This document shows, piece by piece, positions 1-6,589 of a DNA stretch of 6,589 bases; the stretch's first letter is position 1; every line of letters starts with the position of its first letter. The stretch comes from Bacteroidales bacterium (GTDB lineage Bacteria > Bacteroidota > Bacteroidia > Bacteroidales > UBA932). A program made the translations under genes and the position numbers. Where the stretch lies: positions 1-6,589 of the forward strand of contig JAFZLQ010000009.1 of NCBI GenBank assembly GCA_017551425.1, written 5' to 3'. The notes under the pieces are model-generated. The model was given only the letters and a program-made list of their open reading frames with translations. It searched no databases and was not told where the DNA came from.

Positions 1-1
1 C

Positions 2-202
2 GAAAAACTGTTATTCGACGGAAAAAAATATCGAACCAAGGCCTTCAACCCAATGCTCGACCTTATCTTTAAGGAAACCAAGCACTTACAGAGAAATAAA
101 AAAGAGAGCGAATCAAAAAATCGCTCTCAGGACAACTTGGGGTGCGATGTGGGGCTCGAACCCACGACACCCAGAACCACAATCTGGTGCTCTACCAACT
201 GA
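2..202 (+). CDS. Partial 3' end of a possible serine recombinase, running into tRNA-His
   Basis: An open frame enters from the left edge and stays open for 66 codons to a TGA at 200-202. The first 30 or so residues look like real protein: 'EKLLFDGKKYRTKAFNPMLD' resembles the C-terminal tail of large serine recombinases of Bacteroidota, which often end with a phrase like LLFPxG, then YRT, then a VNxLL-like segment. This comparison is from memory and weak. From about residue 35 the frame reads through the tRNA terminator and the antisense strand of the tRNA, so the last part is probably not under selection as protein. Frames of integrases next to tRNA genes often extend this way, because integration reconstitutes the tRNA end. 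The rest of the gene lies outside the window. It could also be an unrelated gene or a decayed fragment. Confidence 0.4.
   Translation, partial: EKLLFDGKKYRTKAFNPMLDLIFKETKHLQRNKKESESKNRSQDNLGCDVGLEPTTPRTTIWCSTN
94..128 (-). terminator. Rho-independent terminator of tRNA-His
   Basis: A perfect 8-base-pair stem (GAGAGCGA at 104-111 with TCGCTCTC at 121-128) encloses a 9-base loop. On the minus strand it is followed directly by TTTTTTATTT (103 down to 94). It begins 10 bases after the encoded CCA end of the tRNA on the same strand, so it should end the tRNA transcript. The same bases are read as coding by the frame entering from the left edge, which argues that the end of that frame is not functional protein. 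Confidence 0.8.
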
Positions 203-214
203 ACTAATCGCACC
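138..214 (-). tRNA. tRNA-His (anticodon GTG)
   Basis: The minus strand folds into a full cloverleaf. The acceptor stem GTGCGAT/ATCGCAC pairs perfectly. The D arm contains AGTTGGTA. The anticodon stem CCAGA/TCTGG holds the loop TTGTGGT with anticodon GTG. The T arm is GTGGG-TTCGAGC-CCCAC. An additional G precedes position 1 and faces C73, the identity element of histidine tRNA. The CCA end is encoded at 140-138; without it the gene is 141-214. A promoter lies immediately upstream (228-257) and a terminator downstream (94-128), so this is a monocistronic tRNA gene. Confidence 0.97.
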
Positions 215-227
215 GTGTTAGAGGATG

Positions 228-257
228 CAAAGATACGAACTTTTTTCGTATCCGCAA
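228..257 (-). promoter_or_regulatory. Promoter of tRNA-His (TTG-N19-TATCTTTG)
   Basis: Read on the minus strand, TTG (257-255) is followed after exactly 19 bases by TATCTTTG (235-228), a perfect match to the Bacteroidota -7 element TAnnTTTG. The mature tRNA 5' end lies 13 bases beyond the box, leaving only a short leader for RNase P to remove. Confidence 0.75.
232..252 (-). repeat. Perfect inverted repeat between deformylase stop and tRNA-His, inside the tRNA promoter
   Basis: GATACGAA (232-239) and TTCGTATC (245-252) form a perfect 8-base stem with a 5-base loop. It lies 19 bases after the deformylase stop on the same strand and is followed only by TTTG, so it would make a weak terminator for that gene. 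It fills most of the spacer and half of the -7 box of the tRNA promoter, so it might also be a regulatory palindrome. Neither role can be proven from the sequence. Confidence 0.5.
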
Positions 258-271
258 GAGGGCGGGCAAAT

Positions 272-859
272 TTATTCGTCCAGGTAATCTGTATAGAGGA
301 TGCCGGCCAGGTGGTCGCATTCGTGCTGGAAGATGACAGCCGTGAAACCGCAGATCCGCTCGGTGGTGTCTTTGAGCGTGACCGGTGACGTGTAGGTGAT
401 GTCGATGTCGCGCCAGCGCAGCACCTCGCCGCGGCGGCCGGGCACGCTGAGGCAGCCTTCCGGACCTGCTTCCTTCTCTCCGCGGGTGGCGGTTATATAG
501 ATGTTGGGATACACTTCGAACGGCTCGCCTTCTTTGTCGAACCGCTGCACTGCTACCACGCGCCTGCTGATCCCCACCTGGGGACCCGCGATACCCACTC
601 CGTCCTGATCAGGGCTGGTGACAGTCGCCACAAGCTTTGCGGCAAGGGATTCATACTCAGGCGATTGCAGCATTTCCTCCGTAAAGTCCCAGCACCACCT
701 TCGAAGCACCACGGAATCTGCCGGATTATCTACAGTCAGCACTCTCATGACCTCCGGGGAGTAGTTTATCTGGTCTGTTTCTTCGGATGTCCATCCGGGA
801 GTCTCGCACGCGGCGGCCAGCAACAGCCCAAGCGCCGCAGGAATGATATTTTTCTTCAT
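272..859 (-). CDS. def: Peptide deformylase with a lipoprotein signal peptide
   Basis: A 195-residue member of the peptide deformylase family, Fe/Zn hydrolases that remove the formyl group from N-formylmethionine of new proteins. All three family motifs are present: GVGIAGPQVG at 87-96 (usual GxGxAAxQxG, with one Ala replaced by Gly), EGCLS at 134-138 with metal ligand Cys136, and HECDH at 179-183 with ligands His179 and His183 and catalytic Glu180. The length is normal for the catalytic domain plus an extra N-terminus. That N-terminus, MKKNIIPAALGLLLAAAC, is a basic and hydrophobic signal ending in a lipobox-like AAAC (Cys18), so the protein is probably exported and lipid-anchored. The ATG at 859 was chosen over an upstream in-frame start at 1003 because it gives this signal and sits just after a promoter; the longer form would overlap the divergent peptidase gene. 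Family membership is near certain; the location and true substrate are inference. It is probably a second deformylase beside a cytosolic housekeeping one. Confidence 0.93.
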   Translation of the reverse strand: MKKNIIPAALGLLLAAACETPGWTSEETDQINYSPEVMRVLTVDNPADSVVLRRWCWDFTEEMLQSPEYESLAAKLVATVTSPDQDGVGIAGPQVGISRRVVAVQRFDKEGEPFEVYPNIYITATRGEKEAGPEGCLSVPGRRGEVLRWRDIDITYTSPVTLKDTTERICGFTAVIFQHECDHLAGILYTDYLDE

Positions 860-864
860 AAGCG

Positions 865-897
865 CAAATTTATAAACTTTTCGTACATTTGTGCAAA
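865..897 (-). promoter_or_regulatory. Promoter of the lipoprotein deformylase (TTTG-N21-TAAATTTG)
   Basis: On the minus strand TTTG (897-894) is followed by 21 bases and TAAATTTG (872-865), a perfect Bacteroidota -7 box. The box ends only 5 bases before the ATG at 859, so transcription would start at or very near the start codon, giving an almost leaderless mRNA. Confidence 0.55.
884..891 (+). promoter_or_regulatory. -7 box TACATTTG for the prolyl oligopeptidase
   Basis: TACATTTG is a perfect match to TAnnTTTG, 14 bases before the peptidase ATG at 906. No TTG or TTTG is found at the expected upstream distance, so the promoter may be weak or assisted by a regulator. It points opposite to the deformylase promoter and overlaps it. 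Confidence 0.45.
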
Positions 898-903
898 GCA
901 CAA
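889..903. repeat. 15-base palindrome TTGTGC-AAA-GCACAA in the divergent promoter
   Basis: Perfect 6-base arms flank a 3-base centre. The palindrome covers the end of the right-hand -7 box (884-891) and the -33 element of the left-hand promoter (894-897), and ends 2 bases before the peptidase start codon. This position suits an operator for a dimeric regulator acting on both genes. As RNA it would form a small hairpin just before the peptidase start. Confidence 0.45.
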
Positions 904-905
904 TT

Positions 906-2979
<2,074 letters not shown>

Positions 2980-2999
<20 letters not shown>

Positions 3000-3738
3000 A
3001 ATAACGTCGCTCCTGCTCATGGCGGCGGCTCTCCAGGCCTGCAGTTCGGTGGTGGCTCTGCCCGACGGCACCCCTGTCGTAGAGAGCCGCACCGAGCTCG
3101 GGCTGAGGATATACTATCCGCCTTTCAGCTCCATCGACCTGCGTTGCGGCACCATGCCATCCACCTCGGAGCAGGACGTGCTGTTCTGCGCCGAGGCCGC
3201 GTTCACTGAGGCCCTGCTGGACGATTTCTCCCACTCCAACATAGACGGCAACCACGTCTGCAGCGGCGTCTGGTACGAGGGCGCACCCTGCCCGGAGACC
3301 GCCACGAAGGTGGGCTGCACAGGCGGATTCGTCTGGTACGGAGGCCGGTGGGAGTTCGTTTATGGGCTCGACAAGGCCGAGGAAGCCCTGCTCCGGGCGG
3401 CGGACGGAGGCGGAATGGGCTTCCTCCAGGAGTTCGTGCTGCACGAAGGGGCGCGCGTGCCAAATACCCGCGCCGAGGCACACGACAAGCTGCACTATTA
3501 CCGGGTACTGGCCGAATTCGGCGGCAGGCTCTGCGTGATAGACGGCACTGCGACGATGCTGTTCACCGAATTCATCTCCCGCCTTTGCGAGCTCGGAGTG
3601 AGCGAGGCCCTGTACCTCGACATGGGCTCCGGCTGGAACCACTCCTGGTACCGCGACCCGTCCGGCCGCGCCCATATAATCCATCCCTGGATACCCAAAT
3701 CCCGATACTGCACCAACTGGATAACGTTCTACAAATGA
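2980..3738 (+). CDS. Lipoprotein resembling phosphodiester glycosidase (NAGPA/DUF2233-like)
   Basis: A 252-residue protein with a clear lipoprotein signal: hydrophobic SLLLMAAA, then lipobox LQAC (Cys21). The rest has no membrane segment and is rich in Gly and aromatic residues. The order of conserved blocks recalls the NAGPA/DUF2233 fold: GMGFLQEFVLHEGARV at 145-160 (family: a Q, then a 'LV-nG' strand), GRLCVID at 182-188, and TEFISRLCELGVSEALYLDM at 196-215 followed by GSGWN at 216-220, matching the family end block 'lGa-dAlnLDgGgS'. Here LDGGGS is replaced by LDMGSGWN, and the C-terminus has CTNWITFYK. Small Bacteroidota lipoproteins with this same ending exist as far as I recall, usually unstudied. 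Family members cleave sugar phosphodiesters, but activity here is unproven. The ATG lies inside the end of the peptidase gene, so the two are very likely co-transcribed and perhaps translationally coupled. It could instead be described only as a hypothetical lipoprotein. Confidence 0.85.
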
Positions 3739-3742
3739 TCAA

Positions 3743-3772
3743 CCCCGTCTGTTTTTAAACGTACGGGCGGGG
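3743..3772. terminator. Hairpin between convergent genes, possible terminator
   Basis: CCCCGTCTGT (3743-3752) pairs with ACGGGCGGGG (3763-3772) over 10 base pairs, two of them G-U on the plus strand, with a 10-base loop. It lies in the 45-base gap between the plus-strand glycosidase-like gene (ending 3738) and the minus-strand regulator (ending 3784). No T tract follows on either strand, so it is not a classic rho-independent terminator, but it may separate the convergent transcripts or protect their 3' ends. Confidence 0.4.
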
Positions 3773-3783
3773 ATGACCCGGCG

Positions 3784-5400
3784 CTATTCAATCGCCTTGA
3801 CGGCATCTTCAAAGGCGTCGCGTTCGCAGGCCGCCTTGTTCTTTATCTTTGCCCTGTAGTTGTAGATTGTGTTTATGCTGTAGTGCAGCAGGGATGCAAT
3901 CTGGACGGAATCGGTTATACCCAGCTTGATAAGGGCAAAGACGCGCATCTCCGGGGTAAGAAGGTCTCCGCCCTTGGGTTCCTCATGCTGCCCGGGAAGC
4001 AACAGGGCGTTGAACTTTTCGATGAAATTCGGATACAGTTTCAGGAATGTATCGTCGAACAGCCTGTAGAATGAACGGATATCCTCGTTGGGCTGGCTCG
4101 TCTCTATTTCTTCCATCAGGTACTTCTCGTGCCCTCTCTTGAGGTATTTGAGCACGTGGTTCTTATAAGCCCGGTCTTTGGCGATAATCTCGGAGAGGGA
4201 CTTGAGGAACATTGTGATGTATTCCTGCCGCACCTTGTTGGACTCGCAGAGCTCGTCGTTCATACGGCTCAGAACTGCGTTCCTCCTCTCGATATCCTCT
4301 TTGGAACTTTGCAGCTCTTCCCTTGCTGCCATCAGCGCCTTGCGCCTTTTATTCATGGACCATGTAAGCAGTGCGAGAATCACCAGCAACACCATCGCCC
4401 CGGCCATAAGAATGCGGATCACGGTGTTGATCCTCGCATTCCTGGCCGCATAGGCCTTTTCTATATCCGGGAACGCCCTGGCGATCTGCCACGGGCGCAG
4501 CTTGCCGTTGAAGAAAAGGGCATCGGGAAGACTGTAATAGCCCAGGTATTTGAACGCCCTCTCAAAGTCGCCGACCTCGTACAGCAGCTTGGCAAGCTCT
4601 ATCAGCGAAGCATAATCCTTGTTCGCGCACATGACGTCCGCCATTGCGGAACGGGCGTAATAGCTTATCTTCTCCGATTTGTCGCTCAGGTATGTCGCCA
4701 CGAAAAAGCAGGCCTCGGCATATTCCCGCGAGTTCTGGGCAGAAACTTCCAAAGACTCCATCGCATACTCCAACGCCGCAGGGATGTCATTCCGGGATTC
4801 CGCACGGATACGGAGCAGGTTGCAGCGCTCGTACGAGTCCTCATCCGTCTTTGAAAGAAGGATATCGCTGATCTGTTCCCTGCGGTCCCACCACTGCTGC
4901 TTGTTGGAAGTATAGAACGCCAATTCGCCATATACGTAGTACAGGGCCTCGCAAACGGGATAATCCAGGCCGTCGGTCAAAGGAGAATCGTCGTACTTCT
5001 CCACAAGTTCCAAAGCGTCCGAATAATTGCCTGCGCGCCCGTACTCCCTGGCCATCAGCAGTTCCGTCTCGAAGATACGGCTGCCGTTGCCGTCTTTACG
5101 GGCCAGCTCCAGGTTCTTGCCAAGATACAGGATGGTGGAATCAAGGCTGAATCCCGAGAACTCCGCAGCCAGTTTCTTGTTGATCTCGTATGGATCGGCG
5201 CCGGCTGACGATAGTTCCTTCAAAGCCCCGACTCTCTGGTAGAAATAGTTGTCGTATGTGGCTTTTGATGCCAATAACCCGTCCAGCTGAACGAGCAGCC
5301 GTCCGGAGTCGTCCGCTCCGGCCCCGGTGCAGGACAGCACCAGTCCGAGCGTCAGGGCAAAAGCCGCAAACCGTTCCATAATCTTTTTAACTACGTTCAT
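3784..5400 (-). CDS. DUF6377-type membrane-spanning transcriptional regulator
   Basis: A 538-residue protein with the layout of the Bacteroidota DUF6377 family. The N-terminus is a signal with lipobox-like VLSC (Cys24). Residues about 30-320 are helical and TPR-like (for example ARKDGNGSRIFETELLMARE), probably a periplasmic sensor. One membrane helix lies at about 325-348, followed by NKRRK, which places the C-terminus in the cytosol. A charged coiled coil runs from about 352 to 390. The C-terminal domain ends in a LuxR-like helix-turn-helix at about 482-523: TPEMRVFALIKLGI, then SINTIYNYRAKIKNKA, the TIYNYR phrase being typical. Such proteins are thought to carry signals from the envelope directly to DNA, without a kinase. 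The ATG at 5400 was chosen because a promoter lies just upstream at 5430-5458; an in-frame start at 5493 lies upstream of that promoter and would spoil the signal, while 5379 is also possible. It is divergent from a small gene and a fimbrillin-like gene, its likely targets. The ligand is unknown. Confidence 0.88.
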   Translation of the reverse strand: MNVVKKIMERFAAFALTLGLVLSCTGAGADDSGRLLVQLDGLLASKATYDNYFYQRVGALKELSSAGADPYEINKKLAAEFSGFSLDSTILYLGKNLELARKDGNGSRIFETELLMAREYGRAGNYSDALELVEKYDDSPLTDGLDYPVCEALYYVYGELAFYTSNKQQWWDRREQISDILLSKTDEDSYERCNLLRIRAESRNDIPAALEYAMESLEVSAQNSREYAEACFFVATYLSDKSEKISYYARSAMADVMCANKDYASLIELAKLLYEVGDFERAFKYLGYYSLPDALFFNGKLRPWQIARAFPDIEKAYAARNARINTVIRILMAGAMVLLVILALLTWSMNKRRKALMAAREELQSSKEDIERRNAVLSRMNDELCESNKVRQEYITMFLKSLSEIIAKDRAYKNHVLKYLKRGHEKYLMEEIETSQPNEDIRSFYRLFDDTFLKLYPNFIEKFNALLLPGQHEEPKGGDLLTPEMRVFALIKLGITDSVQIASLLHYSINTIYNYRAKIKNKAACERDAFEDAVKAIE

Positions 5401-5429
5401 ACCGGAAAAAGTTGGCTGAAACCGTTGCG

Positions 5430-5458
5430 CAATATAAGAATTAGTCTCGATAAACAAA
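5430..5458 (-). promoter_or_regulatory. Promoter of the DUF6377 regulator (TTTG-N18-TATATTG)
   Basis: On the minus strand TTTG (5458-5455, part of TTTTTG) is followed by 18 bases and TATATTG (5436-5430), one T short of the TAnnTTTG box. Transcription would start about 25 bases before the ATG at 5400, which supports that start codon. Confidence 0.5.
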
Positions 5459-5489
5459 AATCGGGCTTTGCTAGGCCGCCCATTTCCAA

Positions 5490-5576
5490 CCACATTTCAA
5501 GGCGAGGGCAGAAACATTCATACTGCTCAATATCAATGCTTTAACATATTTTGAATTCCACATATTAGCCACATTT
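5490..5576 (+). repeat. Three CCACATWT direct repeats between the divergent genes, possible operator
   Basis: CCACATTT (5490-5497), CCACATAT (5558-5565) and CCACATTT (5569-5576) lie in the gap between the regulator and the small gene. The last two start exactly 11 bases apart, about one helical turn, as expected for two protein subunits binding the same DNA face. A related ACATATTTTGA (5544-5554) lies just upstream. The repeats are short in AT-rich DNA, so chance is possible. The rest of the 5401-5646 gap shows only the promoter elements listed here. Confidence 0.35.
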
Positions 5577-5611
5577 TTGAGACCGGCGGCTGACTTGGGG
5601 ATAAAAAAGCG

Positions 5612-5619
5612 TATCTTTC
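5612..5619 (+). promoter_or_regulatory. Possible -7 box TATCTTTC for the small gene and fimbrillin-like operon
   Basis: TATCTTTC matches TAnnTTTG except for the last base and lies 28 bases before the ATG at 5647. The nearest TTG upstream (5595-5597) is only 14 bases away instead of about 19, so the promoter may need an activator such as the divergent regulator. Confidence 0.35.
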
Positions 5620-5646
5620 AGCAAAGTCTGCAATAACACTAAAACA

Positions 5647-5781
5647 ATGAAAAGGACAATCTCTTATTCTGCTCCTTCCATCTCGGCGTTAGAGTCCGGG
5701 ACGGAAGCCGACATTCTCGTAGAGAGTCTGACCTCCGTTGACGGAGAGGACATGATTTTATCTGACAACGAAAAATGGTAA
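5647..5781 (+). CDS. Small 44-residue protein of unknown function ahead of the fimbrillin-like gene
   Basis: An ATG-started frame of 44 codons ends in TAA only 5 bases before the start of the fimbrillin-like lipoprotein, so the two are probably one operon. The protein starts MKRTISYSAPSISALESGTE, is acidic in its second half (VDGEDMILSDNEKW) and ends in Trp. It has no signal peptide, membrane helix or cysteine. From memory, Bacteroidales genomes carry many short proteins of similar plan, with a basic start, a 'Y-x-x-P' phrase, a short hydrophobic stretch (here ADILVESL) and an acidic tail, often next to surface-protein genes and without known function. The family link is an impression, not a search result. 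Evidence that it is real: position, tight spacing, start and stop fit, and the possible promoter 28 bases upstream. It might instead act as a leader peptide whose translation affects the next gene. Confidence 0.6.
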   Translation: MKRTISYSAPSISALESGTEADILVESLTSVDGEDMILSDNEKW

Positions 5782-5786
5782 TCAAT

Positions 5787-6589
5787 ATGAAGAAGTTTCC
5801 AATTATCCTTGCTCTCCTGGCAATAGCTGCCGGGTGCGCCAAAGAACCCGTAGTTACTCCCGTTGAAGAAGGAGAACTCGTCACTTACTCCTTAACCGCT
5901 TCCCTTCCCGATGCACAAGTCAAGGCGACCATCTCCGACGCCGGCAAGTTCAACTGGAGTGCGGGGGATGAAATTGCGGTTTACAATTCAGCCACCGGAA
6001 GTTTCGTGACCTTCCGCTCCGCTGCCGGAGACGGCAACTTCACGGCGGACGCCGCTCCCGGAGCAGTGTTTACGACCGCCTATTATCCTGCTTCCATCGC
6101 AGTTCCTTCAGACCCCGATAAAGTCAACCTTCCCACGGCTTACACCCAGGCTGAGGCCGTGGCCGGTAAGTCCTTCCCCATGAAGGCGACCGTGAGCGGC
6201 TCCACCCTTGAGTTCGACCATCTCGCAGCCCTGCTCAAGCTCACCATCAACGACGTTCCCGAACAGGCGACCTCCCTCGTATTGTCATCCGCAAAGGCCC
6301 TCGGCGGCACATTTACCGTAGGAACGGACGGCTCGGGCGACGATGCCATACTTGCTTCGGACGGTGACGGCGACGTAGAGATTACCCTTTCAAACACAGT
6401 CAGGTCGAACATTTCCGTTTATGTTCCCGTACCGGTGGGCACATATTCCTACACCCTCAGCCTAGGCAACGGGACCGTCACGTGGCTGACCAAGTCCACG
6501 ACTTCGGCAAAGACCCTCGAGCGCGGCTCCCTGCACATCCTCAAAGCCCTCACGTTCGTACCCTCTACGGACAAGGGCCTCATCGGCAA
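5787..6589 (+). CDS. Fimbrillin-like surface lipoprotein (5' part, cut by the window edge)
   Basis: An open frame of 267 codons runs off the right edge. The N-terminus MKKFPIILALLAIAAGC is a good lipoprotein signal (Cys17), followed by an acidic and proline-rich linker. Residues 45-66 carry the fimbrillin-like signature, with K-A-T at 46-48 and FNWSAGDEIAVY at 55-66 (family: K-T, then W-S-x-G-D-x-I-x-V-F/Y). Further typical blocks are FTTAYYPAS at 95-103 (family: Y-A-x-Y-P), FDHLAALLKLTI at 143-154, VYVPVPVGTYSYTLSL at 211-226 and the closing LERGSLHIL at 245-253. This order is that of the Bacteroidota fimbrillin (Mfa/FimA-like) domain, whose members are pilus subunits or surface-displayed adhesins. 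Because the sequence goes on past this domain without a stop, it may be a larger protein with a second domain. Its role as pilin or as a monomeric surface protein cannot be decided here. Confidence 0.8.
   Translation, partial: MKKFPIILALLAIAAGCAKEPVVTPVEEGELVTYSLTASLPDAQVKATISDAGKFNWSAGDEIAVYNSATGSFVTFRSAAGDGNFTADAAPGAVFTTAYYPASIAVPSDPDKVNLPTAYTQAEAVAGKSFPMKATVSGSTLEFDHLAALLKLTINDVPEQATSLVLSSAKALGGTFTVGTDGSGDDAILASDGDGDVEITLSNTVRSNISVYVPVPVGTYSYTLSLGNGTVTWLTKSTTSAKTLERGSLHILKALTFVPSTDKGLIG

Noticed and set aside
4129..4854. A 241-codon plus-strand frame opposite the regulator
   Set aside because: No domain or signal is visible, and the minus-strand gene is clearly coding with recognisable domains in order.
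5463..5481. A GGGC...GCCC inverted repeat near the regulator promoter
   Set aside because: Only 4-base arms with a long spacer; expected by chance.
5401..5493. A 31-residue upstream extension of the DUF6377 regulator
   Set aside because: It would start upstream of the recognisable promoter (5430-5458) and bury the signal sequence inside the protein.
5639..5884. An 81-codon minus-strand frame opposite the small gene and the fimbrillin-like start
   Set aside because: It is Ser/Arg/Thr-rich without motifs, and the plus strand carries a clear lipoprotein signal in the same region.

Overview
The window looks like chromosomal DNA of a fairly GC-rich member of the Bacteroidales (Bacteroidota). Several features point there: promoters of the Bacteroidota type (TTTG or TTG, about 19 bases, TAnnTTTG), no clear Shine-Dalgarno sequences before most starts, four genes that begin with lipoprotein signals, a membrane-spanning DUF6377-type regulator, and a fimbrillin-like surface protein. 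The exact genus cannot be read from the sequence.

Bases 1-270: the left edge holds the 3' end of a reading frame that resembles the tail of a Bacteroidota serine recombinase and runs antisense into a complete tRNA-His(GTG). The tRNA (minus strand) has its own near-consensus promoter, an encoded CCA end and a rho-independent terminator. This could be the edge of an element inserted at the tRNA gene.

Bases 272-3738: two divergent transcription units share a 46-base promoter region with a perfect 15-base palindrome. To the left is a peptide deformylase carrying a lipoprotein signal, which is odd for a normally cytosolic enzyme. To the right is a complete exported prolyl oligopeptidase (family S9A). 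It overlaps by 20 bases the start of a small lipoprotein resembling the phosphodiester glycosidase (NAGPA/DUF2233) fold. The two right-hand genes are probably translated from one mRNA, and a hairpin follows them.

Bases 3784-6589: a DUF6377-type membrane regulator (minus strand; helical-repeat sensor, one membrane helix, coiled coil, C-terminal helix-turn-helix) is divergent from a 44-codon small gene. The small gene sits 5 bases before a fimbrillin-like lipoprotein that runs off the right edge. The 246-base gap between regulator and small gene carries a promoter for the regulator and three copies of CCACATWT, two of them exactly 11 bases apart. The simplest reading is a regulator controlling a divergent surface-protein operon whose first product is a small peptide of unknown role. 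This is the most promising candidate for an undescribed system here, but the operon is cut by the window edge.
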